DNA of 64,000 nt from Ostrinia nubilalis (Eukaryota > Arthropoda > Insecta > Lepidoptera > Crambidae): contig NW_026973566.1 in assembly GCF_963855985.1 (NCBI RefSeq), forward strand, positions 4,192,501-4,256,500, given 5' to 3'. Positions 39,233 through 50,211 of the stretch are shown in pieces. Within the stretch, counting starts at the first letter, position 1. The number at the start of each line of letters is the position of its first letter. Position numbers and translations under genes: made by a program. Below the pieces are notes generated by a model that was not told the origin of the DNA, searched no databases, and saw only the letters and a program-made list of their open reading frames with translations.

Positions 39233-39815
39233 CAGGGATGTTATGGATATCCGTAACCGTAACCGAAACTATCGGATATCCGAAATAAAAAAATATCCAT
39301 AACTGTAACCGAAACTGATTCAAAAGTTACGGATAGTTTCGGATAAAGGCGGAGTCTAAGGGTACAATTCCAAACTGCAAAACTCTATGAAATCTGCTAT
39401 ACACGCCGCAGCTGCAATGCCGCGCTGCCGATTTCATAGTTTTGCAGTTTGCGGTTGCAGTTTGCGGTCTGCGGCCCGTCTTGGAATTGTACCTTAAATC
39501 TTAATTTTTGTTACCAACTTGTCTGGCATTCGCTGGCACCATCTAATATGCCAGCCTGTTTTACCTTTATCATACATAGGTGTCGTCTTAGTTGGTACAT
39601 AAAGTAGCTATGTGGGTCACGCTCACGCAGCATCTTGCTATTTGTATTATACCTACATTTTTGAAATTCTAATAATTCCGTAACCGAAATTATCCGAAAC
39701 TTTCGGATAATCTGAAATGATTTCATATCCGTGACCGTAACCGAAACCGGTATAATATTATTCTAATATCCGTAACCGTATCCATAACCGAAACTTCATA
39801 TCCTTATTATCCCTG
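39233..39815. mobile_element. hAT-like MITE with GGATATCCGTAACC repeats
   Basis: CAGGGATGTTATGGATAT at the left and ATATCCTTATTATCCCTG at the right are inverted. Many copies of CCGTAACCGAAAC and TTCGGAT lie in between. A fragment of the same element is at 46868-46955. Confidence 0.5.
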
Positions 39816-40493
39816 TTACCGAGTACAAGTGCAGGCAGAGCAGGTAGTAAAGGCGCGCGCGCACGGGTGACTTTTGTCACAGTATGTCAACTACTAATTA
39901 CTGTCATAATGACAAAAGTTTCTGTGACTGACTGTACGGTAGTCAGTCACAGAAACTTGAATTTTGGGCACATTAGAATAATAATTTTTAACCAAGGTAG
40001 ATAAAGTTAAAAACGGGACTATTTCCAAAAAACCAAAAATTGTCGACAATTACAGCAAAAATTTACCAAGTGTTATACCATTTTGGAATCCTTACTAAAT
40101 GCGCCAAATTATGACGTTACTTGCCACACTCGCGTAGTACAATTTTTTTTCAGTACAGTCAGTTTAAACTAGGCAAAATTTTTATTTTGAAATTTTTTTT
40201 GGGAATAATGTATTTTTTTCATCCAAGCTGGAGCAGCTGGTTTTGTAATTTTGATAACAATTTAGAGAAGCATTATTCAGGGTTACATAACAAAAAAAAA
40301 ATTTGGAAAAAGTGAAGATTTGTGGCAACACGAGTAAAAGGACCGTCACCTGGAGTAGAATTTTTTGATTTTTTTTAAATGCCTATTATTTTGAAAATAT
40401 GCCACATAGATTTTTTTTTATATTTTTCTGATAACCAGCACAACTTGCCTCAACACCCAGTTTCGGCTTGACGTTACATTACGGGACACCCTG

Positions 40494-41705
40494 TATAGTC
40501 GTCTATTTTTAAGTTCTTTGTAGGTGGTTGTCTTTTTCGAGTGAATAAAATCGCTTCAGTTTTTGAGCTGTTCAATTTAAGCTTCCAGTCTGTGAAGTAC
40601 GTGTGCAGTGCATCAAGGGACAATTGGAGCCGGTCTATTACTAAACTAATGTCTTCCGATGATGTAAACGAGGCTGTGTCGTCTGCAAAACAAGCTAAGC
40701 GAGTTCGGGGCTGTATTGGCATATCATTGATGTATAAAATGAATAGATATGGACCAAGAATGGAACCTTGGGGCACACCAGCAGGTATTAAATGCAACGA
40801 CGACTCAGCCGACCCAATATGTACCTTGAAGTTTCTATTTTGTAGGTACGATCTGATCAATTTGACCAGACACAAAGGGATACCAAAACCAATCAGTTTA
40901 TGCAAAAGGCCATCGTGCCATACGGTATCGAAGGCCTTTTCTATGTCAAGTAAGAACATTCCAGTAGACTGTTTGATGTTGAGAGAGTGCGCAATATGTT
41001 CGGATACGCGAGCTAATTGTTGAACAGTAGAATGAGATGCTCGGAACCCGAACTGCTCATTTAGAATTGACTGATCAGTGCATTTTAAGAGTCGTTTATA
41101 GATAACCTTCTCAAACAGCTTACCAGTTGTGGAAAGCAAACTAATTGGTCTGAAATTGGTAGGTATTGTATTGTCTTTGCCAGGTTTTTTTAAGGCTATT
41201 ACCTTAGCAGTTTTCCAAGCATCAGGAAAATAGCCAAGATAAAAGCAACCATTAAAGATTTTAGTAAGAAGTACTAGAGCTTTCTGAGACAGGTTTTTAA
41301 GCATAAGATTGTGTATGTCGTCTTCACCTGGTGACTTGCGATTTTTTAATTTTTTTATGAAAGAACGAAGTTCATGTGGTGTTACTGGGTATTGGAGAAC
41401 ATTGTCTTTGTGTCTATCCAGAACATTCATTGAAGCAAGCACCTTATTTTCAATGACTTTGTCACTGCACCAATCCTTAGTAAGGCACATATTTGAGTTA
41501 AATGCTAAGGCAAGTTCATTTGCTTGTTCAACAGCCGAAGTGGCAAGAGTACCATTAGGTCTTTTTAACGGAGGAATGATAGAAGAATTGGATTGAAAGG
41601 ACCTAGTGAGTCGCCAGAGGTCAGAGTTAGCATTGTCGACCTTCGCCAGTTTATCGTTCCAGATCTTGTCTTGATGGTATGTATGTAATGAGGCTTCGTA
41701 TGCAT
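40494..41705 (-). pseudogene. LINE-B ORF2 reverse transcriptase
   Basis: RT motifs: NRKSPGEDDIHNLML, FRPISLLSTTGKLFEK, QFGFRASHST, MFLLDIEKAFDTVWHD, GVPQGSILGPYLF and catalytic FADDT (about 40680). The upstream linker is open in this frame from about 41705, where a frameshift separates it from the endonuclease. The combination with ORF1 places it in the jockey clade. Confidence 0.85.
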
Positions 41706-42727
41706 GCCTGGATTTTGTTAACCAAAGAGCGCAATTGCCTCTTTAAGTCACCATGAGGTAGCTTTTGCTCTCGGTTGCGCAGAGCGTTCTTTTGACGTAT
41801 AAGCTTTTTAATATAACTCGACAGCTTACGAGGACTGTCGTGATGCACGCTAATTGGCACTTGGGTGTCCCTAGCTGTGATAAGGCAGCTGATAAAAGTG
41901 GCAACCGAATTATCAATTTCTGTTTTAGATTTTAGAGGCTTTGCACTTAGCACAATGTTATCATCCACTGAACTACGGAACTTTTTCCAGTCAGTTTTGT
42001 CATATCGATATGATTTGGATTTATGACTGGAGACTGATGATCCCCACAAGCGGACAAAAATTGGTAAGTGATTAGATGACAGTGCTGTAACCACCTCCAA
42101 ATCACTCACCAAATCTGCATTTGACGCCAGTATGAGGTCGGGAGTCGTAGCGTTAAAGTCAGACCGGTAATTTAATTGTGTTGGTGAAGGAGGTGCATAG
42201 ATAAAGTAGCTATTCGAAAGCATATGTCTGAAGAGGCTTCTACCTCGGGTATTACAATAACTACTATTCCAATAATCATGATTTGCATTAAAGTCACCAC
42301 AAATCACAACATTCGGCCCTAATGAAAGTAGAGTATCTATATCTGAGTGGACAAGATGCAAATTAGGAGACTGGTATACAGAGGCAATTACCAACTCTTT
42401 GCCTGATACATTGATCCTAATTGCTATAGCTTCCATGTTTGTCATATTAGGTACGCTAACAACAGAACGGTGAATACGGTTTTTTACCAATATTGCTACA
42501 CCCTGTCCTCTACCATTTGTGTTTTTATCTTTACGGTAACAAGTAAATCCCGGAGTATTAATTATAACATTTTTGGTAAGTTTGGTTTCACATAACGCTA
42601 TTACATCGACAAATAAGTCACTCACCGCTAGGTCAAGTAGTTCATGCACTTTGTTTCTTACACCATCAGCGTTCCATGATATTATACCTAGTTTCGCACG
42701 ACTAAACATAATGACCGAGATGCTCAA
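41651..42727 (-). CDS. LINE-B ORF2 endonuclease domain (frameshifted 3' end)
   Basis: APE-type endonuclease: GIISWNADGV, IALCETKLT, VASVYQSPN-type strand, VICGDFNANHDYW, TPDLILAS and SNHLPIFV (SDH to SNH). The natural start is near 42708 (MFSRAKLG) or 42727. The frame is lost near 41705, so no full ORF2 protein can be made. Confidence 0.8.
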   Translation of the reverse strand: MSISVIMFSRAKLGIISWNADGVRNKVHELLDLAVSDLFVDVIALCETKLTKNVIINTPGFTCYRKDKNTNGRGQGVAILVKNRIHRSVVSVPNMTNMEAIAIRINVSGKELVIASVYQSPNLHLVHSDIDTLLSLGPNVVICGDFNANHDYWNSSYCNTRGRSLFRHMLSNSYFIYAPPSPTQLNYRSDFNATTPDLILASNADLVSDLEVVTALSSNHLPIFVRLWGSSVSSHKSKSYRYDKTDWKKFRSSVDDNIVLSAKPLKSKTEIDNSVATFISCLITARDTQVPISVHHDSPRKLSSYIKKLIRQKNALRNREQKLPHGDLKRQLRSLVNKIQACIRSLITYIPSRQDLER

Positions 42728-42799
42728 GAACTAACATGATTTTGTCGAACATTGATGTGCAAGATTGGAATTTAGTCCTGATATTCTTAATAGTTTCCA

Positions 42800-43954
42800 T
42801 TATGTCGAGTATTTCCCTGGTGACGGGGTCCGTGACTCCGTGGTCAGGTTGCTGTTGTTGCCTAATTCTTCAGCGGGTTTCTTACTTGAAGACGCTTGCT
42901 TAGGTGTTTCAGATAATACTGAGGCCCATGTTTTGAGTGTAGGTCCAGAAACGCCTATAGTTTGACGAGAAGCTGAAGTTCTATTCAGGGTTTTACTTAA
43001 CAATCTGGATGTCGCCGTTTGTTCTTTTCGCTCACTAGCCCTTTTGTGTAGGCTTTCAACATATGAAACGCGCGTTTTGCATTCACGGTAGTTAGCTGGA
43101 TGATCCTGGCCGCAATTGCAACATCGCGCAGGCTCTTTGCGATCTTTTTTTGGGCAATCGGTAGTCGAGTGATCCTCAATGCATTTGACACAGCGTGGAG
43201 GCATGTTACAGTTTTTCGATGAGTGTCCAAAGTTCTGGCATCTATAACACTGAGTTCCCGCTGAGCGATTCGGCTTAAACTTTTCGACGGTGATGACACA
43301 GTTGCAGAGGTATTTAAGTTGTTTAAATTTAGCCATGTCGGTTCCAGGGGCTAGTTGTATTAAGAAGGGTGGAAACAGTGCGCTTTGCAGTCCTGGAGAT
43401 TTTAAAATAGTGACGGAGTTGACATTAAATCCCTTAGTCTTCAGTTCCTGTGAGATGTCATCGGAAAGGCTAGCTGGAAGCCCTCGTATGACCACCTTTG
43501 GTACTTTTTCATCATTTCTGGAGTAAGTAAGGAACGCTATGTTCTCCTCTCGAAGTCCGTCTTTGATGGCCTGGTGAGCTGTTGGTGTGTAACATATAAC
43601 GGCCACTTTGTTTCTTCCTCTGTAATGCAAGTGAAAGCGGTTGGCAAATTTCTTTACCATGTCCTGTAGGTTGGCATGTGTCCAAATTTCATGAAGTTCT
43701 AATATAATGGGGGGGATACGTGCAGCCCGCTTTCCTCCCGGTGCAGTGATACTGGCAGCTTCAGATGGTTCACTATCGTGCTCTAGCGTAAGGTCTTGAA
43801 ATCTGTTGAAAGTGGGTACTTCGCGTGGCCTGCCATTCTGGTCTGAGTTTTGTATGATTGCAGTACGCTTGGCGGTTCGCCATTCCTGATCATCTGTAGG
43901 CCTTTTGGAGTTGAGGCTGCTGCTTGACGAGGATCTTGTGAGATATTTGTCCAT
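42800..43954 (-). CDS. LINE-B ORF1 protein, jockey-type gag with CCHC knuckles
   Basis: An ORF1 nucleocapsid-like protein. I chose the ATG at 43954 (MDKYLTRSSSSS); the frame is open further upstream. About residues 130-235 hold the conserved domain that precedes zinc knuckles in jockey gags (PRE_C2HC-like: VVIRGLP, FNVNSVTILK, FLIQLAP). Three CCHC/CCHC-like knuckles follow (CYRCQNFGHSSKNC, CVKCIEDHSTTDC, CCNCGQDHPANYREC). The frame ends at 42800, so it is intact. Confidence 0.85.
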   Translation of the reverse strand: MDKYLTRSSSSSSLNSKRPTDDQEWRTAKRTAIIQNSDQNGRPREVPTFNRFQDLTLEHDSEPSEAASITAPGGKRAARIPPIILELHEIWTHANLQDMVKKFANRFHLHYRGRNKVAVICYTPTAHQAIKDGLREENIAFLTYSRNDEKVPKVVIRGLPASLSDDISQELKTKGFNVNSVTILKSPGLQSALFPPFLIQLAPGTDMAKFKQLKYLCNCVITVEKFKPNRSAGTQCYRCQNFGHSSKNCNMPPRCVKCIEDHSTTDCPKKDRKEPARCCNCGQDHPANYRECKTRVSYVESLHKRASERKEQTATSRLLSKTLNRTSASRQTIGVSGPTLKTWASVLSETPKQASSSKKPAEELGNNSNLTTESRTPSPGKYST

Positions 43955-44098
43955 CGTGTTGTGTTGTGTGTGTACGATAAAAGGATAATTTATCGATACA
44001 CGAATTGTCGAGTGCGGTACATCACTATTTGTTAGTAAGAAGCAAGCGGTGTTCGGTTTAAAGCGCGTGCAGGCGTGCGCGTCCAACTACCGCCGAAC

Positions 44099-44393
44099 GT
44101 TCAACTTTGGTAATTTCTTTGTTTTTATCAAAGTTGGTAAATATTAGATCTAAGCATGTCGCCGAGGTTTGTGTGAAGTGTGTAGGTTCCTTAATGTGTT
44201 GTGTTAAGTTGTATTCAGATAGGGTATTTAAGAATTCATTTGCCTTAAGACTATTTTTAAGGGTATCGATATTAAAATCGCCGCCTACCACTATTTTATA
44301 TTTTGAGTATTTTTTATCAATATATATTAATATTTTTTTCAATTGTTCATAAAATATTTCTTCCTCTCTCCTATTATAATAAATAACTATCTA
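44099..44393 (-). pseudogene. LINE-A ORF2 endonuclease middle
   Basis: Contains VVGGDFNID (catalytic GDFN) and SATCLDLIFTN. It runs into the LINE-B target duplication at 44099-44111 and joins in frame to 35076. Confidence 0.85.
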
Positions 44394-44512
44394 TCTATAC
44401 TTATAATAAATCTGTAGAGAGGTCAATTCTGTACATGAAATATATTTTCAAAATAACTATCAGGGGGTGATTAGTGATCGATACTGATGCCAAAAATGCA
44501 ATCAGTAAAATT

Positions 44513-44549
<37 letters not shown>

Positions 44550-45461
44550 ATGTTCCTTATAGAAACAAAAACTACTCGACGGATTTTAACGAAACTTGGT
44601 ACAATTATTCTTCATACTCCTGGGCAGGTTATAGGATACTTAGGAATTCCCACGGGAACGGGCATTAGCGGGAAAATCCTTTTGTATGAAAAATCTAAAC
44701 CGCTTAAGTTAGACGCTTGAAATTTGGCAAGCAGATACCTTAGTAAACTTAAAGCTTAGTTACAACAGGATATTGCAAAATTCCTACGGGAACGGGAATT
44801 AGCGAGAAAAAACATTTGTATGAAAAAATCTAAGCCACGTAAGATAGACGCTTGAAATTTGGCATGCAGGTACCTTAGTAAATTTAAAGCTTAGTTACAA
44901 CAGGATATTGCAAAATTCTCACGGGAACGGGAGTTAGCGGGAAAAAACATTTGTATGAAAAAATCTAAACCGCGTAAGTTAGACGCTTAAAATTTGGTAT
45001 GCAGGTACCTTAGTAAACTTAAAGCTTAGTTACAACAGGATATTGCAAAATTCCCACGGAAACTGGAATTAGCGGGAAATTCCTTTTGTATGACTGACTC
45101 ACTGACATACCCACGCACAGCCTAAACGGCTAAACGTAGGCACTTGACATTTATAAGGGACGTAGCTTAAGTACCGTAGAGGTGCACTAAGAAAGGAATT
45201 CCCGAAATTCCCACAGGAACAGGAATTACCGGGAAAATCCTTTTGTATGAAAAATCTAAACCGCTTATGTTAGACGCTTGAAATTTGGCATGCAGGTCCC
45301 TTAGTAAACTTAAAGCTTAGTTACAACAGGATATTGCGAAATTCCAACGGGAACGGGAGTTAGCGGGAAAAAAACATTTGTATGAAAAAATCTAAACCGC
45401 GTAAGATAGATGAAGGGGGTAAAACGGAATCCACGCGTACGAAGTCGCGGGCGGCCGCTAG
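44394..45461 (+). mobile_element. non-autonomous Helitron in LINE-A
   Basis: Starts TCTATACTTATAATAAATCT after an A; ends GCGGGCGGCCGCTAG followed by T. This is the Helitron pattern (A/T insertion, TC start, CTAG end, GC-rich hairpin before the end). A (CTGT)n run at 44516-44550 and four to five internal repeats (GAAATTTGGCATGCAGGTAC type) fill the body. No Rep/Helicase coding. Removal rejoins LINE-A. Confidence 0.85.
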
Positions 45462-45550
45462 TCAATAATATATTTTCTTCGGGTAACTCTATACCACATA
45501 CTTCTATTATGTATTCAATAGACATTTCTGCTATTTCAGTTTTCTCTATA
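45462..45550 (-). pseudogene. LINE-A ORF2 endonuclease fragment
   Basis: Encodes EMSIEYIIEVCGIELPEENILL, a strand pair of the endonuclease between the ETW and GDFN motifs. It sits between the Helitron and the next MITE. Confidence 0.7.
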
Positions 45551-46012
45551 CACCACTAAATTTTTATCACCGAAAAAATTTTAACAGGTTATGTAGAAAC
45601 GTGTGGAATATTGAAAGCAAAAGAAAAAGAAATGGTTTTCATAAAATTAATTTTTTTATTAAATTTTCGTTAGTCCGTATTTTACGCGTCACAGCTTTGT
45701 CACTCCGCTGCTCGCTAGAGTAGTCGTACGCGCTCGCACGTTGCATCGATCTGTCTGTCTCGCTCACGCCTCGACCACGCTTCCAGTGTTATTATTACAT
45801 ACTTAGCTAACTTAGACCATTTTGAATTCTAATAAGTGTTACATTATCATACTTAAATAGTGCTAGCGACGCGTGTGCCCATAAATTACCAATTTTAGGA
45901 GGAAATTTTGAGTCGCTTTATTTAACTTCTTTTTTTGCACAAATGGGATCAGTATCAATAACTCATTACATTACCCAGAATTTTTTTTTTCGGTGATAAA
46001 AATTTAGTGGTG
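45551..46012. mobile_element. MITE with CACCACTAAATTTTTATCAC termini
   Basis: The 35-bp terminal repeat is inverted at 45978-46012, with TATA on both sides. The centre has a GC-rich patch (45700-45790). It interrupts LINE-A after HFEY. Confidence 0.75.
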
Positions 46013-46696
46013 TATATTCAAAATGGTCTTGTAGTAGAATGCAGACTCCGCCTCCGATTCTGGTTTGTCGACAAAATGAGGCTGCTATTTTATATCCAGT
46101 GAGGTTAATTAAGTCTAATTTTGCTTGATTTAACCAAGTTTCATGCATAGTTTATGCAGTACGCTTGGTAAACTGGATTCTCGTTCATAAATGTGTCAAG
46201 TAAGTCTCGTTTGTTGTAAAGGCTTTGGAAATTTTGGTACAGTATTCTAAATTGTGTCTTCTTAGTTCCGAAATGTACGATCTATGTCTGAACGAGGTTG
46301 TTGGCTTTGGGTATTATATGTTTCTTCTTGAACTGTTCTGTTGATATTGCTGTTGTTCGAGTTGTTTAGGCTCTTATTTTTAGAGTAATTATTTTCATTT
46401 TTCCACTCTACTCGTTTTCCATTTACATAGAGTTGTTTATTTCGTATTACAGCATATAGTCCATTCTTACGAGCGTTTATCATTTGTTCCCGCATGGCCC
46501 TTCTTTCTTTCAATTCAGTGTGGTCTAAATATTCCGAAATAGATATCCTGGTTCCTTGTAAGTAGTGATTGTTTTTGACTATGTATTTAGTCATTCTTTT
46601 GCTCAATAGTTCTATTACCAATGGTCTATTATTGTGGTTGTTATTTCTTCCTATCCAGTAAGTGTCTTCTATATATCCAAGCAGGTTCACGTTATA
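46013..46696 (-). pseudogene. LINE-A ORF2 start and ORF1 C-terminus
   Basis: ORF2 start region: MHETWLNQ (catalytic E in ETW) and IGGGVCILL (46013-46148). ORF1 end: LLGYIEDTYWIGR, RPLVIELLSKR, LKERRAMREQMINARK and NKQLYVNGKRVEW, an RRM/C-terminal domain like L1 ORF1, stop at 46262. Confidence 0.8.
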
Positions 46697-47117
46697 CAGG
46701 GTGTCCCGTAATGTAACGTCAAGCCGGAACTGGGTGTTGAGGCAAGTTGTGCTGGTTATCAGAAAAATATAAAAAAAAATCTATGTGGCATATTTTCAAA
46801 ATAATAGGCATTTAAAAAAAATCTAAAAATTCTACTCCAGGTGACGGTCCTTTTACTCGTAACTTTTGAATCAGTTTCGGTTACGGTTATGGATATTTTT
46901 TTATTTCGGATATCCGATAGTTACGGTTACGGATATCCATAACATCCCTGCTTGGTAAGATGGCCCTCTCCGTCCCGCTCATACCTTTTAAAATGGCTTC
47001 TCCACCTCACTTAAGCCAGAAACTTGAATTTTGGGCACATTAGAATAATAATTTTTAACCAAGGTAGATAAAGTTAAAAACGGGACTATTTCCAAAAAAA
47101 CAAAAATTGTTGACAAT

Positions 47118-48798
47118 GAGGATCAGTACTGTTGTAGAAAATTCAATAAAACTAGTATCTACGTTAATCTTTGAGACATAAGAAAGAAATATCTTTTTGA
47201 ATTATCCAAATCGGACCATTACTTACGAAGATATTAAGTAATAAACATAGGCCGTTTTTGCCGCTAAAAGTCAACGTACGCAGGGCCGCGTGACGTCACT
47301 ATATCCGAATCGAGCGCAGCCGGCGTACTATTGGGATGGAAAATATTTTTTTCCAGCTAAACTATCAGTTTTAGAAAAAAACTTTTAATAACATTTATTC
47401 ATCAAAATAAAGTAACCTATCGACCAGTAATTTTTAAAAATAAAAATTGTGATAAATAAGTATCGCTATGTCCAAAAACCACATTTTCATAGGATTCGAT
47501 GCAATGCGGAGACGCGGTTGGGGTGAGTGTAACTTAATGATTGTTTGTATAGCCTGTGGGGAGGGGCAAGCCTTACCCAGCTTCTGGCCGAGGGGGAGTC
47601 ATACCTAGCTTATGCTTATGGACTGGGGGAAGGGGCTAGCCTTACCTAACTTCTGGCCTGGGAGAGGGGGAGGGAGGGGGGGTTAAGTCATAACCAGTTT
47701 CTATGGGCTGGGGGGAGGGGCTAGCCTTACCCAGCTTTTGGCCTGGGGGGAGGGGGGGGGGTCAAGTCATACCAAGTTTCTGGCCTGGGGGGGGGGGGGT
47801 ACCCAGCTTCTGGCCAAGGGGGAGTCATACCCAGCTTATGCTTATGGACTGGGGGCAGGGGCTAGCCTTACCCAGCTTCTGGCCTAGGGGGGGGGGGGTC
47901 AAGTCATACCCAGTTTCTGGCATTTCTGGCATGGGGGGGGGGCAGCTTCTGGCCGAAGGGGAGTCATAATATCCAGCTTATGCTTATGGCCTGGGGGGAG
48001 GGGCTTACCCAGCTTCTTCTGGCCGAGGGGGAAGTCATGCCCAGCTTATGACCTGGGGAGAGGAGGGGGGCGGGGGAGTCATACCCAGCTTCTAGGCTAA
48101 GATTAAATAGATTTCCAGGAGGGAGCAGCTGTCCTTTCCTGCAGCAGCTGGTCCGTCCATGGGAACGGCGAATAGTTAGGTAGATACGTAGGTTTAACTC
48201 AGAAAAACTAAATAACAGGTAGGTATTGCGTGTACATCGAAATGATCTTCATAGCAATGTCTTGTAGCCTAGGCAGAGTGTATCTGCCTCAGCTATACCT
48301 TATTGTTAGAAGTAAATAAATTAATACATATACATTTTTATATTTTACTTGGAAGAAGATGACTCTAACAACACTTATGAACACTTTATTTGAATAAATC
48401 GCCAAATATACCACCGCGGAGACCCCAATCGCGTCTCTGCGTTCCATTGAATCGCATGAGCGTATGGATTTTTTGCGTTATTTTTCACAATTTCTATTTT
48501 AAAAAATTACCTATCGATAGCTTACTTTATTCTGATGAATAAATGTCATTACAAGTTTTTCTCTAAAACTGATAGTTTGGCTAGAAAAAAATATTTTCTA
48601 TCCACGCAGTACGCCGGCAGCGTTCGGATCGGATATAATGACGTCATCGTCCCCGCGCCGGGCGGTCAGTGAACTTTTTTAGTAATTTGGCCATAACTTC
48701 GTCAATTTTTGTCGTAGAACAAAAATTTTTGGACTGTGTATTAAGGATTTCTTAGCCCTATAAATCTGCATTCACAGCTAAAAATCGAAATGATCCTC
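47118..48798. mobile_element. foldback element with GAGGATCA termini and G-rich minisatellite core
   Basis: GAGGATCA at the left is matched by TGATCCTC at the right, flanked by AT. The related element at 40048 shows the empty site (GACAATTACAGC), which proves this is a later insertion. The arms (47118-47525 and 48412-48798) are imperfect inverted repeats. Confidence 0.75.
47540..48100. repeat. G-rich minisatellite
   Basis: Recurring words TACCCAGCTTCTGGCC, GGGGAGGGGCTAGCC and GAGTCATACCCAGCTTATGC, in units of about 60-115 bp, with many runs of 5-10 G. The small plus-strand ORF here is repeat-derived. Confidence 0.85.
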
Positions 48799-49245
48799 AT
48801 TACAGCAAGATTTTACAAAGTGTTATACCATTTTGGAATCCTTACTGAATGCGCCAAATTATGACGTCACTTGCCACACTCGCGTAGTACATTTTTTTTT
48901 CAGCACAGTCAGTTTAAACTAGGCAAAATTTTTATTTTGAAATTTTTTTTGGGAATAATGTATTTTTTTCATCCAAGCTGGAGCAGCTGGTTTTGTAATT
49001 TTGATAACAATTTAGAGAAGCATTATTCAGGGTTACATAACAAAAAAAAAATTTGGAAAAAGTGAAGATTTGTTGCAACACGAGTAAAAGGACCGTCACC
49101 TGGAGTAGAATTTTTAGATTTTTTTTAAATGCCTATTATTTTGAAAATATGCCACATAGATTTTTTTTTATATTTTTCTGATAACCAGCACAACTTGCCT
49201 CAACACCCAGTTCCGGCTTGACGTTACATTACGGGACACCCTGTA

Positions 49246-50034
49246 TATTTCTCGGAACATTTTTATAATTCTGTTGTGTAGGTCGTACTCTCGTTCATTT
49301 GATCGTTCGCCAAAACCGTAGACTACGAATTTTCTGCTATTATATTCTGAATTATTCTGTTTTTCAGGTGATGTGATTTTCATTTCCAATGCTTGTATTT
49401 CTCTTTGAAGGGTGTTATTTTCTTTTTTTAAGTTTTCTATCTGAGTGTTAATTTGTTGTATGTCGCTGTTCAATGCTTCGTTTTGCTTGTGTAATGAGGT
49501 GGTTTGTTGTTTTATATCTTCTTTCAGTTTTACGATGGCTTTGTTGATCTCAATTTGAATTGTGCTTTGGAGATCTCTAATAATGGAGCTATTATTTTCC
49601 TTCAGTCTGGAGGATATTAATTCGCTTAGGTTTTCTAGAGTCAATTCCGGCTGGGAAGCACTTCCTGTTTTCGGAGTACTCTTTGTACACATAGTATCAC
49701 CGAGAATGCTGTAGTCAGTCGAGTCCAGAGTTTCATTTGGATTTGTGTTTTTCCTTCTTAGAGTGACATTATTTATATCTGATTGTGAAGTGTTATATTG
49801 AGTTTCATCACTTTCTCGTGGGCGCAATGGAGTGTTGGTATTATTTCCTTTGGGTTCTTTACATGTACATGCTGGGCATTTCCATTTTTTTTTTCCGATT
49901 TGGGGACATTGTATTTAAGAACCTCTGGATAGATACACTGGCGCACTCGAGATCATACGTTTTATTACATAGGGCACAAGTGAGATATTCTCGAGTGGTG
50001 ATTTTCCGATGACAGCCGGCACAAAAGTTCGCCA
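49246..50034 (-). pseudogene. LINE-A ORF1 N-terminal part (PHD-like finger and coiled coil)
   Basis: The ATG at 50034 gives FCAGCHRKI, YLTCALCNKTYDLEC and, after a one-base slip in an A-run near 49885, KKWKCPACTC. Together these form a PHD-type Cys/His finger. A long coiled coil follows (LKEDIKQQTTSLHKQNEALN, IENLKKENNTLQREIQALEM), then FVVYGFGE, the first RRM strand of the L1-type domain, up to FREIY at the insert. Confidence 0.78.
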
Positions 50035-50211
50035 TCTCTTATGTATATTGCCCTTTATGTTGTTATTTTTGTTCCTGTGTGGATCCTCTAACGCCCTCTA
50101 GCGCCGAATGGCAGTTTAGTTTGGTCGTATTACGTTATTAGTACGAGTATACCCCTTTAACGCCCTCTAGCGCTGAATAGGAGTTCTTGTAGCTTGATCG
50201 TGTTACGTTAT

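Larger units (their letters stand above)
38545..40493. mobile_element. CAGGGTG-type foldback element in LINE-B RT
   Basis: CAGGGTGTCCCGTAATGTAA is inverted at the right end, TA on both sides, 1949 bp with arms of over 500 bp. A related copy at 46697-49243 shares both ends. The loop contains a hAT-type MITE, and the left arm a SINE tail. Confidence 0.85.
35077..44098 (-). mobile_element. LINE-B, jockey-clade LINE inserted in LINE-A endonuclease
   Basis: Flanked by the 13-bp duplication GTTCAACTTTGGT (35064-35076 and 44099-44111). Removing it restores the host peptide NKEITKVEQLGFSSHAA. The 3' end has AATAAAGAAATTTTAAAA; the 5' end is CGTTCGGCGGTAG on the minus strand. It is full-length but carries three large inserts (35389-37121, 37136-37891 and 38545-40493) and frameshifts in ORF2. 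Confidence 0.88.
46697..49243. mobile_element. CAGGGTG-type foldback element in LINE-A ORF1
   Basis: Same ends as 38545-40493 (CAGGGTGTCCCGTAATGTAA), TA duplication, 2547 bp. Excision restores FREIYNVNLLGY exactly. It contains a fragment of the hAT-like MITE and a complete further insertion at 47118. Confidence 0.88.

Noticed and set aside
42997..43299. 100-codon minus ORF within LINE-B ORF1
   Set aside because: Alternate frame of the zinc-knuckle region; the main frame has the CCHC motifs.
47703..47969. 88-codon Gly/Trp-rich ORF
   Set aside because: Product of the G-rich minisatellite.
40121..49065. Two nearly identical 64-codon ORFs starting MPHSRST (40121 and 48871)
   Set aside because: Both lie in the inverted arms of related foldback elements; the similarity comes from DNA repeats, not protein constraint.
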